A stretch of DNA of 8,406 nt, taken from the NCBI GenBank assembly GCA_022704885.1, contig JAKJFO010000179.1, positions 1 to 8,406 of the forward strand. Direction: 5' to 3'. This document shows, piece by piece, positions 1 to 7,500 of this stretch; within the stretch, counting starts at the first letter, position 1; the number at the start of each line of letters is the position of its first letter. Origin of the DNA: Candidatus Rifleibacteriota bacterium. Lineage in GTDB: Bacteria > Riflebacteria > Ozemobacteria > Ozemobacterales > Ozemobacteraceae. The position numbers and the translations under genes were made by a program. Under the pieces are notes generated by a model, which saw only the letters and a list, made by a program, of their open reading frames with translations, did no database searches and was not told where the DNA came from.

Positions 1-381
1 GTCTGACAACGAAGTGATCACATCGCCGTTCCGGTTCCAGAAGACAAATGAAAAAATTCCCGGGTATTCTTTCTTGAGGCGATCAACCCTGATTTTCAGC
101 TCTGATACGTCTTGCCCTGCGGTACGAAGGTCAGCCGAAAACTGGTTTTTCAGAAGCAGATGAAAAAATCGCGCGTCATCGGCATATTCGCTGAATTTGA
201 GCAGCTCACGCCCGGCCTGCTGATAGAGTTCGCTGCGCCTTTCCCCCTGCTCGAGCTCAAAAAAGCGCACCAGCTCGACATAAACCATGACCAGCGGGAA
301 AACCGCGAGACAAAAATACAACATTCCCCGCGTCAATAAAGCCATAGCCCGACTGCTGTCTGATTTTCCGAGCAAAGTCAT
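1..381 (-). CDS. N-terminal fragment of a membrane-anchored sensor protein (runs off the left edge)
   Basis: The frame is open from ATG at 381 down to base 1 (127 codons, no stop), so the C-terminus lies outside the window. The first in-frame stop upstream is at 409-411, and no other ATG lies between. A short hydrophilic N-terminus is followed by one membrane helix (about residues 19-38, containing LAVFPLVMVYVEL), then an amphipathic helical stretch rich in E, Q and R, then a hydrophobic strand FSFVFWNRNGD at about residues 110-120. This order matches the N-terminus of the cyclase at 4573-7989: both have F-x-P-L in the first helix, a later F-x-x-L-x-x-x-Q-F-S motif, and a hydrophobic strand at similar spacing. 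That is my reading of homology, not an alignment score. The output domain is unseen and could be a cyclase, phosphatase, kinase or other effector. No Shine-Dalgarno is visible. Confidence 0.75.
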   Translation of the reverse strand, partial: MTLLGKSDSSRAMALLTRGMLYFCLAVFPLVMVYVELVRFFELEQGERRSELYQQAGRELLKFSEYADDARFFHLLLKNQFSADLRTAGQDVSELKIRVDRLKKEYPGIFSFVFWNRNGDVITSLSD

Positions 382-387
382 GGCGAT

Positions 388-393
388 AGTATA
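388..393 (-). promoter_or_regulatory. Possible -10 box for a leaderless transcript of the left-edge sensor gene
   Basis: On the minus strand TATACT (5 of 6 matches to TATAAT) ends 6 nt before the ATG at 381, so transcription would begin at or next to the start codon. This fits the absence of a Shine-Dalgarno. The -35 region 17 nt further up is TTTAAT, a weak match. AT-rich DNA produces such boxes by chance, so this is only a candidate. Confidence 0.25.
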
Positions 394-454
394 GTTAAAA
401 TGCTGCGATTATTAAACAAATTATGTCAGCCAGCCTTGTGCCTCAGCCAGAATT

Positions 455-2077
455 TTATGGGTAGTTGATGGTGAAGCCGGGACTGGCGTTGGCGAGATCA
501 CTGGGACTGGTGAGGTCGGTTCTGATTTTGCCGTCGCCGTTGCCGGGCATCAGCTCGGCCAGCCAATTGCCGACTACCGGCCACTTTTTGACTTCTTCGC
601 GTTTGGTGACGCCCCAGTCGACGAGCTTGAGCACAGTTTTGACGCCTTCCGGCAGCGCGACCATGTCGCTTTTGTTCATGCCACCAAGTACTTCGCCGAA
701 AGTTCCAAGGTTCTTATAAACCGGAATGATTATCCTGGCGAGCACCATGGTCAGATTTTTGCGGCTGGCGCCACTTTCCCGGCCCAGCTTGTCTATATCT
801 TTGAGCAGCGCAATTCCTATGGACGCCTTGCTCTTCAGCTCGCGCAATTTGCCAAGACCCCAGCCAGCCTTGAATTTGCCTGATTTTTCGGCTTCTTCAT
901 AGGCCTTGTTGGCCGCAACAAAGCCGGCAAAGCCTTCATTGCTCTTGACCTTGTTGAACACATTGTTGAGTTTTGCCCGGGCAGTCTTGTCGGGAAAAGC
1001 CTTTTCGAGCGTTCGACAGGATGGCACGAGCTCGTCGATGATGAATTTTTGCAGCTTGTTGATGTCGGGGCTATGACTGTACTCGATGGCAAACTGCATG
1101 ACCTTGTCAGAAAGTTCATATTTGTTCTTCGGCTCGAGACCGTCTATTACCGCATGCAGAGCTACCAGAATCTTGTCGCGCTCAGGATTCTTGTCGGCAA
1201 GATTACCTTTAAAGCCAGCGCCGATCGAGTAAGCCTTGTGAACCAGTTCGCTGCAGTAAAAGGCATTGTTACCGTCTGAATTTGAAAATGCGTAGTCGTA
1301 GGGCTTACCCAGCTGATCTTCCGCGTAAGCGACAGCCTTGTTGATGGTCAACGATGCACTGGCCGCCGGTAAACCGTGGGTCGGCCTGACCAGGCGGTAA
1401 TTTCCCCAGCCGCCAAGTTCTTCATACCAGGTGCTCAGACGCACCTTGTCGCTGTATGCCTTGTCAGAAGGATTGGCGGTAATGCCGACTGCCTCGATGA
1501 CGATCGGAGGCACGCTGTCTACTACCATACTGGCGTGATAGTATGGCCCCTTGGTCATCAAACAGATGAAATTGGTATCGACGGCCTTCTTATCTTTCGG
1601 TCCGACGAGAATGACATCGCCGCGGCGGGTAGAAGTCACGAGTTTACACATCTTTTCGTCTTTTCTATATCTGCGGGCCCAGTCAAGCATTCGCACCGGA
1701 TTGCCGAAGTCACGCGAGTAATTATTGGGCGCACCCGCCGGGTAAAAACTTTTGCAGAGATTTTTGGCTGCGCTCAGACCGCCACTTTTGCCGGCAAATG
1801 GCTCTTTGCCATCGAGACAGTGCTTTAAAATCGGGTAATAAACCGGCAGCAGCTGCAGGTCGAGCAACTCTTTCTCTTCATCGGTAAGAGCCTGGGCCGC
1901 GCTGGCGTTAATCTGATGATAATCAGAAGTGGTGTCACCTGCGACTCCTATTCTGACATGCCCGACATCAAACGGATTCGCGGTTTGAGCCGGCAAGGGC
2001 TTCTGCAGAGCAACAGCCAGAACAGTCAAAAACATAACGCTGCATACTGCTGATATTTTTTTCAAGCTCTTTTTCAT
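455..2077 (-). CDS. Secreted YiiX/YebB-like permuted papain-fold hydrolase (C92, DUF830) with a long unknown C-terminal region
   Basis: This is a 540-residue protein with a classic signal peptide: K-rich start, hydrophobic core at about residues 8-24, and cleavage probable near PAQ-TA at 30-33, so it should act outside the cytoplasm. The permuted NlpC/P60-like fold is shown by RRGDVILVG (151-159), then YYHAS with candidate catalytic His181, then IEAVG with Glu195, an R-L-S-T-W segment (213-217), and finally FYCSELVHKAY with candidate nucleophile Cys275. The order His first and Cys later is the hallmark of the YiiX/C92 group. Members are thought to cleave amide or ester bonds in cell-wall peptides or lipids; the substrate here is unknown. 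The catalytic part ends near residue 290. About 250 mostly helical, lysine-rich residues follow that I cannot assign, so the protein is much longer than the roughly 200 residues of a simple YiiX. Start: ATG at 2077 with GGAG 8 nt upstream. It reads in the same direction as the two genes upstream but is separated from them by about 300 nt. Confidence 0.8.
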   Translation of the reverse strand: MKKSLKKISAVCSVMFLTVLAVALQKPLPAQTANPFDVGHVRIGVAGDTTSDYHQINASAAQALTDEEKELLDLQLLPVYYPILKHCLDGKEPFAGKSGGLSAAKNLCKSFYPAGAPNNYSRDFGNPVRMLDWARRYRKDEKMCKLVTSTRRGDVILVGPKDKKAVDTNFICLMTKGPYYHASMVVDSVPPIVIEAVGITANPSDKAYSDKVRLSTWYEELGGWGNYRLVRPTHGLPAASASLTINKAVAYAEDQLGKPYDYAFSNSDGNNAFYCSELVHKAYSIGAGFKGNLADKNPERDKILVALHAVIDGLEPKNKYELSDKVMQFAIEYSHSPDINKLQKFIIDELVPSCRTLEKAFPDKTARAKLNNVFNKVKSNEGFAGFVAANKAYEEAEKSGKFKAGWGLGKLRELKSKASIGIALLKDIDKLGRESGASRKNLTMVLARIIIPVYKNLGTFGEVLGGMNKSDMVALPEGVKTVLKLVDWGVTKREEVKKWPVVGNWLAELMPGNGDGKIRTDLTSPSDLANASPGFTINYP

Positions 2078-2085
2078 AATTCACA

Positions 2086-2089
2086 CTCC
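2086..2089 (-). promoter_or_regulatory. Ribosome binding site of the C92 hydrolase gene
   Basis: GGAG on the minus strand sits 8 nt before the ATG at 2077 and supports that start. An AT-rich stretch just upstream (TATATTATTGGATAAT, about 2102-2117) could hold a -10 box, but no convincing -35 is visible. Confidence 0.6.
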
Positions 2090-2152
2090 GACTATTTGCG
2101 ATTATCCAATAATATACCACCCGCCGCCAGAAAAGTTTTTCTGACCAGGGAT

Positions 2153-2287
2153 CTTATATAAGAGCTCAATGAATAATTCTCATTCTGGGTCGGCTGCTCA
2201 GTCGGAATGCTTTTTCTTCAGCGATTCGCTTCGCTCACAAGCTTACGAAAAAGCAAACCGACTTCGCGCCTAATATTCAATGAGCTT
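2153..2287. repeat. Nested imperfect palindromic element (MITE-like or structured intergenic repeat)
   Basis: The outer arms at 2162-2175 and 2274-2287 match as inverted repeats at 12 of 14 positions. The inner arms at 2200-2216 and 2247-2263 match at 15 of 17. The 30-nt centre holds a small AGCGA/TCGCT hairpin (2220-2230). A perfect 10-bp palindrome CTTATATAAG (2153-2162) adjoins the left end, and AT-rich TATAGTATAA follows the right end. It fills most of the gap between the C92 hydrolase and the upstream gene pair. The nested symmetry suits a non-autonomous mobile element or a dispersed palindromic repeat. As RNA it would fold into one long hairpin and could limit transcription between the two units. 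Neither target-site duplications nor a second copy are visible here. Confidence 0.55.
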
Positions 2288-2305
2288 TTGTATAGTATAA
2301 CTTAA

Positions 2306-2380
2306 TTACGGTCTATTTGTATAACACCCTTTCGACAGCTTCTCGAGCAGGTCTGGATTTCTGCTCACCAGGGCCTTGTC
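2306..2380 (-). other. Possible +1-frame coding tail of the 261-residue protein
   Basis: Directly at the TGA stop (2381-2379) of the gene at 2379-3164, the +1 frame continues for 24 sense codons to TAA at 2308-2306. The peptide begins DKALVSRNPDLLEKLSKGCY and looks like ordinary protein. Third positions are mostly G or C in the first two thirds, as expected for coding DNA here. It has no start codon of its own near the junction. It may be the true C-terminus lost through an indel, a recoded tail, or chance. Confidence 0.3.
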
Positions 2381-3164
2381 AGTGCGCCGTAGGCGAGGAC
2401 GGTGCGAGCGGTACGAGTTTGGGAATCTCGCCGCCGACCTGGCAGGTCAGTATGCTCCACATCGGGTAGCCTTTGTCGGCGGCAAGGCGCAGCAGGTTGT
2501 CGTTGCCCTTGCGTGGAAAGATCGAGCGTTTTGACAGCAGAATGTTGATCAGCGTGACAACCTTGTTCGGATTGCGGGTGCCGAGCGGCTGATTGAAGAA
2601 TTCTCGCCAGTTGCTCTGTGCGATGCCGAAAGTCGTGATGCTTTTCTTGATGTCACGCACCAGCAGCAGCAGGCGCAGATAGCGTTTGACTTCGGCTGCA
2701 TCGGGGCCTTTGCCGGAAGTCCATTCCTTGACCTTGCCGGTTTTGGCGATGGTCTCCTCAAAGGTGCGCAATGCGCTGTAAAGAGCCGCGTGTGAATCCT
2801 GAACACGTGAAATGTCCTGTTTGACAGAGGAGAGGCCGCTGCCAGCGCCGACGCGGTAGAGTGACTGCATCTGTTCGAGTTGACGGTTGAGGCCGCTCCA
2901 GGGCTTGACTTCCCAGCCGTTGAAATCATATGGTTCGAGTTCGGGAATGCGCACGACCGTGTCGGAGATCGGAATGGTATACATCCAGCCGCGTTTGAGG
3001 CTGCCGGAATAAGCATGCCATTTCATCGAGCCGCTGACGACTCCCTCGCGGTTGTGCGCATAGACCTGGCGATATTCGAGATCCCAGCGAAGTTCGCGGG
3101 TAAACGGGCAACGCACGACTTGCGCCATGCCGAAGGCGAAGTGACCGGTTACCAGGCCCATCAT
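2379..3164 (-). CDS. Unknown protein, 261 residues, coupled to the upstream exported protein
   Basis: I do not recognise this family. The start ATG (3164-3162) overlaps the TGA of the upstream gene as ATGA, with AAGG 10 nt upstream, so translational coupling is possible. The first third looks like beta structure with many aromatics (GHFAFGMAQVV, CPFTRELRWDLEYRQVY, GWMYTIPI, about residues 7-68). The rest is helical with many charged residues (about 85-235) and ends in a Pro/Ser-rich tail (PLAPSSPTAH). There is no signal peptide or membrane helix, although its partner is clearly exported. This hints that it may be the second part of one exported polypeptide: a -1 shift on the AAAA run before the overlap would fuse the two into about 510 residues. 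Alternatively it is a cytoplasmic partner protein. A protein-like +1 frame continues past its stop. Confidence 0.7.
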   Translation of the reverse strand: MMGLVTGHFAFGMAQVVRCPFTRELRWDLEYRQVYAHNREGVVSGSMKWHAYSGSLKRGWMYTIPISDTVVRIPELEPYDFNGWEVKPWSGLNRQLEQMQSLYRVGAGSGLSSVKQDISRVQDSHAALYSALRTFEETIAKTGKVKEWTSGKGPDAAEVKRYLRLLLLVRDIKKSITTFGIAQSNWREFFNQPLGTRNPNKVVTLINILLSKRSIFPRKGNDNLLRLAADKGYPMWSILTCQVGGEIPKLVPLAPSSPTAH

Positions 3165-3910
3165 TTTGCTCGGACCTTCTTCATCGGGATTTCGATGACG
3201 TCGGCCGGGCCGGAAAAGCTGCTGGAAGAGGGATCGTAGTGCACGACAATGCGGCGGTTGCCGCCGATGTCTTCTTTGAAGCGCACGAGCGCCATGGTTT
3301 TGCCGCAGATCTGCACCGGTTCTTCGGTGATTTTAAGAACGCTCCCATCCCAGACGGGGTTGCGCAGCATGACTGTCATGTCGCCAGGTCGCGCGCCCGA
3401 CAGCGATTCGAGCGGGCTGACCTGTTTCCAGCCGTCGATTGCTACTGGAGGATTCAGGCCGTCTTTTATCGCTTTCTGCAGACGATCGCCATCTATGTGC
3501 ACGTCGTAACGTCTGGCGTAGAACCACTTCTCCCAGGGTTCACTGGTATCCCAGCGCAGCCATACGGTTTTGCCGATCAGGCTGCGATCGGGGCTGCGTT
3601 CGATCTTGAAGGGCACGCCGCCGGCCGGGTCGCGGCGGTCGATGGAAGGGTGCAGCAGCTGCCCTGACCACTCTGCTATCGGGCGGTAGTAGCGGCTGCC
3701 TTCAAGTGCCGTGTTGACTATGGCCTTGCTGCCGGAAGATTTGACCGCAGTTTTAACCTGCGATTTGCCGGTTTTCGCGGCTTTGCTTACCTGCACCGGT
3801 TCTTCAGAGAAAGGCTGAGCGGCCAGACTAATGCTGGAAAGCAAGACCATGACTGCCAGTAATACAAGAAACCCTGTGCTTTTCAAATTTTTTGATCCAA
3901 TCATTTCCAT
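3161..3910 (-). CDS. Exported protein of unknown function, 249 residues
   Basis: This protein has a strong signal peptide: basic start, hydrophobic core at about residues 13-29 (FLVLLAVMVLLSSISLAA), and cleavage likely after Ala30 or Ala31. A Lys/Ser-rich flexible linker follows (about 38-62), then a compact, probably beta-rich domain with many Trp and Arg residues (GKTVWLRWD at 113-121, WEKWFYARRYDVHIDGD at 126-142, ARPGDMTVMLRNP further on). I do not recognise the family. The PGD turn followed by a hydrophobic strand is reminiscent of papain-like or beta-barrel amidase folds, but no Cys/His pair is convincing. The stop overlaps the start of the next gene by 4 nt. Start choice is uncertain: ATG 3910 has only AAAGG 12 nt upstream, and Met3 (ATG 3904) overlaps the stop of a 9-codon ORF with a better ribosome site. 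Both starts keep the signal peptide. Confidence 0.75.
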   Translation of the reverse strand: MEMIGSKNLKSTGFLVLLAVMVLLSSISLAAQPFSEEPVQVSKAAKTGKSQVKTAVKSSGSKAIVNTALEGSRYYRPIAEWSGQLLHPSIDRRDPAGGVPFKIERSPDRSLIGKTVWLRWDTSEPWEKWFYARRYDVHIDGDRLQKAIKDGLNPPVAIDGWKQVSPLESLSGARPGDMTVMLRNPVWDGSVLKITEEPVQICGKTMALVRFKEDIGGNRRIVVHYDPSSSSFSGPADVIEIPMKKVRAK

Positions 3911-3930
3911 ATATATGGTCTGCCTTTCAT
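3901..3930 (-). other. Nine-codon upstream ORF with a strong Shine-Dalgarno, overlapping the exported-protein start
   Basis: ATG at 3930 opens MKGRPYIWK and stops at TGA (3903-3901). AAGGAG lies at 3947-3942, 11 nt upstream, and is the best ribosome site in the neighbourhood. The stop overlaps the ATG of Met3 of the 249-residue protein as ATGA, the same geometry as the junction between the next two genes. It could be a leader peptide that delivers ribosomes to the signal-peptide gene. It could equally be chance, with the Shine-Dalgarno serving the main ORF from a distance. Nothing in the peptide suggests an attenuator. Confidence 0.3.
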
Positions 3931-4093
3931 TATGTGCGATTCTCCTTCTGGTAATCTTTCCTCATGTAGTCAAATTGCGGCTCTTAAATCAGTTTGTCGA
4001 ATATACGGGTATGAACCGGCAAAAGTAACAGGCAATTGATTCAACTTTGACAAAGCATCTAGTGGCCTGTCAACATTGAGTATGTGTCTTCGC

Positions 4094-4231
4094 CGTCATT
4101 GCGAGGAGGGCTTCAGCCCGACGCGGCAATCCCATTGTCAGAAAGATTGCTTCGTCGCTCCGCTTCTCGCGAAGGCCAAGGATGGCCAAGTGCCGGTGAG
4201 CATCAGGATAGAAGCGAACCGACCAATGACG
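4094..4231. repeat. Dispersed palindromic repeat of the GTCATTGCGAGG type, right arm interrupted
   Basis: The left arm starts CGTCATTGCGAGGAGGG (4094-4110) and includes GCAATCCC. The right half starts at GATTGCTTCGTCGCTCCGC (about 4145-4163) and reaches CTCGC at 4170. In related elements, CTCGC runs straight into AATGACG to close the palindrome. Here AATGACG is found only at 4225-4231, so 54 nt (4171-4224) appear to be inserted. From general knowledge, elements of this kind occur in intergenic DNA of many bacterial phyla and often give rise to false small proteins beginning RHCEE. It is probably mobile or amplified and not part of either gene. Confidence 0.65.
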
Positions 4232-4383
4232 ATTTTTAAACATACATTCAATATATACAGAAAGCTGGATCTATAAGGAATTACTTCTCTTAGTATATTA
4301 TATTCATCCAAACCGGGTTTCGGTATGCCGCTATGATTATGTTTCCCTGTCATGATGTCCGGTTGCTGTATTTTGGTCAGAAG

Positions 4384-4396
4384 GCATTTTAAATGC
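4384..4396. repeat. Small palindrome, possible operator
   Basis: GCATTT-T-AAATGC is a perfect 6-bp inverted repeat around one base, about 190 nt upstream of the cyclase start. It sits inside a wider inverted pair (TGTCCGG near 4349 and CCGGACA near 4403). It could bind a dimeric regulator of the cyclase, but chance is not excluded. Confidence 0.2.
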
Positions 4397-4572
4397 ATAT
4401 TTCCGGACAGACAAAAAATTATGTCTTGAACTTATTTTGTGTGACGATTTCAGGAAAAACTGCCGGAATGAAGCTTGCCAACGGGCAGAACGGCAGACTT
4501 CCGGGTTCATTGATACTGTGGAACAGATAGATTTTACGAATTTTCAGCAGGAGTGAGTACACTTTTTGCAAT

Positions 4573-7500
4573 TTGTTGTATCATATGGTGCCTGAATCAG
4601 CTAAGTCATTCGAGTTGTACAATGAAAATGGTCAAGCAATGAGTGAAAAAGCCGGGCCGCGTCAAGGTCAGAAGCAATCTGGATTTCTTCTGATTGCTCT
4701 GTGTTTTCTGCCATTGCTGGCGCTGAACATTGGCTGGTCATTTCTTGAGAACATAGATTACTACTGGAAAGTGCGTGAACAGCAAGAGATCGCCAACCAG
4801 GAAATCGAGACGCTGGCAGCCGGTTCTGAGTTCTCGTATCAGTTCGCCCGGCTGGCCGGACAGTTTTCGAAAACCTTCAAGGCCGCTGCCGAATCCGGTA
4901 TCGAAGGCGACAAGCTTGGGCAGTATGCTGATGAGAAGGCCCGCCGGATTTTCCGCTGGCCATTTCCCGAATATGAGCTTTATGCCTTTCATCTGCCAAC
5001 GACCGGCGCCAGTGGTGACATGTTATTCATGCATTCTGAGCTTCTTCCGGCCCGCCGTCTTTATGTCAGATCTTTCGAACATCTGGTGCGGGTAAGCCGG
5101 GACGAAGACGTCTCCGGCGCAATCGGCAGACAGAACGCCAAGCTTCTCGCCAGAATCATTCAGAATGAAGCGAAGGCCGAAATCATGGCGAAAACCCAGC
5201 GTGGGAGGGCCTCTTTTGCCTTTTACCGGTTTTTCCCGAACTGGTTTCTCTGGGATTATTTCGAAGTTCCCGGGCAGGGTGTCTACGGGTTTTTCCTGTT
5301 CAGTCGCAATGATGAAAAACGCAGAACTGCCGCAAAACTTCTGGCGTTGCGTGATCTGCGCGACCGCAGCAGTTCGAAGGGCGCATTCATTCCGCTTTAT
5401 TCCGGCTATGGCGGCGCAGTCATGCAGTCGCCGCTCAATCAGTCGATATTGTTCAACAACTGGGCAAAAAACCAGATTGCACCGGTCGAAAAAGATCTGG
5501 AACGCTGGTTGCAGGATGGCACGCCGCCACCCACCCGCCTTGGAAGATATGATGTGTTTTCATATCTCGGCAAAGGACACACACACCTTACTACAATTGT
5601 TATGCCGCCGACAGTGAGGCCAACGCGGCCGCTGTGGCTTCGATGGGGCAGTATGCTGGGCGCCGCCTTTCTGCTGCTTCTGCTCATTCGCGGGATTCTT
5701 CTCGGGCAATGGCCGGAAATCGGCATCAGACTGCGATTCATCTGCACATATCTGCTGGTAGCTTCGCTGCCGGTCAGTCTGCTGGTAATTTCGGCCTACA
5801 GTTACATCGCCCAGTTTCGTCGGGCTGCTCATTTTCAGTCGGTAACAGGATTGCAGGCGTGTCTCAGACAGTTCGACGCCCGCAAAGCCCAGGTAAACGA
5901 CGAATATCGGGCAGCTTTCTCTGAAATGTCTGAAGACGGCCTGCTGCAGAGGCTTCTCTCTGAGAATGGTGCAGAATGTCCGGAAGCCCGCGACCGTATT
6001 CTCCACTTTTTCGAAGGCCGGGCTGAGCCATTACCGCTGCTCAGTTTTGCGATTTTTGATGAAGATGGCAAGGGCAGCAGGTATTATTCAGGGCAAAGTA
6101 AAGGCGAGGCCGACCCTGCTATCGAGGCTTTCAGATATCCGCTCGTTCAGTTGCTGCGCCGAAAGATACAGGTTTTCGCTCCAGCAAGAAAGTTTGCACC
6201 ATTGAAGATGTCGGGCATTCAGGAGACATCTCTGGAAGCTTACAAGTCGATGACGAAAAACGATCTGGTCGAAGAGATGGATAAGCGCAGGTCTTTCCCG
6301 ATTTCCCGCCAGATCGGTTCTAAAATAGCCACCCAGATTCATGAACTGGTCAAAGTTGTTGGTCGCGAGCGTTTTGGCATTTTTCTGGTCTGGGATGACC
6401 AGGCCCTCGATGACAAAATTTTTCAGCAGTCGGTGAATCATTTTGGCTTGAATGCGCCCGAATACATTTTTCTTGCTTTCCGGGTCAAACCGCAGGGACT
6501 CGAACCAATAGGCACTCCCGGCCGTGATGCCGATACTGAAATCGTCGGGCGCGCCCGGCAACTTGCCGAACAGGCCTGGTTCAGAGGCAGCTATGTTGGC
6601 AGTCGCGCTGAAAACCTGTCACTGGTTGCAATTCCATCGAAGAAATATGCTCATACCGTTCTCGTTGGTGCAACCCGTCATCATGACCTCGAACAATCGG
6701 TCTCCAGCCGGCTTCTATTCTTTGCCGGTCTACTGCTGGCAGTATTGGTCATCGTGTTTTTCGCTGCCTTCATGTCGGCACGCATCATTCTTGACCCGAT
6801 CACCGGTCTCAGATCGGCTCTGGATCGAGTGGCGGCCGGGAATTTGAATATCGAGATTACCAGCCGCAGCCAGGATGAACTCGGCATACTCTGTCAGGAA
6901 TTCTCAGCCATGACCAACGGTCTGCGTGAGCGGGAAAAGCTGGCGACATTGCTCTCTGATCAGGCGGTTGAGGCGATTTCCCGTGCCGATGAGACCGGTA
7001 AACTTTCCGGCGAGACTTTTAACGGCGTGGCGCTGGTCTCAGACATCCGCAATTTTACAGGACTCTGCGAAGAACATCCACCTGACAGGATTACCGAAAT
7101 GCTCAACGAGCATTTTGCACAGATGGCTGACATAATTGCAGAGCAGGGTGGGCGAATATACAAGTTTATCGGTGACGCCATCGAAGCAGTTTTTCCTGAA
7201 GACGATGCCTGTGAAGAGAACTCTTCGGAGCGCGCCTTTCGTGCTGCAAGTCTCATGTTGCTTCGTCTTAAAAGTATCAACGCAACTCGCAGCGGTCAGC
7301 GACTTTTCAACTACCGCATCGGCGTCGGTCTGGCTTATGGGCAGATGCATTCAGGTTCGATCGGCAGTCTCGAAACCCGCCTTGATTATGCGATTCTTGG
7401 TGAACCGCTGAAAACGGCGGCCAGACTTGAAGCTTTGTCTTCAATCAATCCCGTTTTTCCGCTGATCATAGATGAAACGGTCATGAAAAATCTGCCGGAA

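Larger units (their letters stand above)
3911..4572. other. Divergent non-coding region between the minus-strand pair and the cyclase
   Basis: This 660-nt stretch has no convincing gene. Its open frames are short, and the one at 4076-4276 is a translation of a repeat. It must carry the promoters of both transcription units. On the minus strand TTGACA (4077-4072) is a perfect -35 box, but the hexamer 17 nt downstream (TCAAAG) is not a -10 box. On the plus strand, AGGAG (4549-4553) lies 19 nt before the TTG and 31 nt before the ATG of the cyclase, which is too far for normal initiation. The region contains the repeat at 4094-4231 and a 13-bp palindrome at 4384-4396. I see no tRNA, riboswitch or clear terminator. 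Confidence 0.6.

Noticed and set aside
1376..1828. 150-codon plus-strand ORF inside the C92 hydrolase gene
   Set aside because: It is antisense to the strongly supported catalytic domain, and its composition fits a shadow frame.
3831..4028. 65-codon plus-strand ORF with a membrane-like segment
   Set aside because: It is mostly antisense to the signal-peptide coding region and the adjoining leader. It has no ribosome site and looks like a composition artefact.
4076..4276. 66-codon plus-strand ORF with RHCEEGFSPTRQSHCQKDC
   Set aside because: This is the translation of a dispersed palindromic repeat, a frequent false protein. It has no ribosome site.
4138..4398. 86-codon minus-strand ORF with a hydrophobic stretch
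   Set aside because: It reads through the other strand of the same repeat (ends SGATKQSF) and has no supporting start signal.
4439..4454. CRP-like half site TGTGACGATTTCAGGA upstream of the cyclase
   Set aside because: Only the left half TGTGA fits. The right half does not resemble TCACA.
5165..5617. 150-codon plus-strand ORF inside the cyclase gene
   Set aside because: It overlaps the sensor 1 coding sequence in another frame and is rich in Arg, Ser and Pro, as expected for a shadow.
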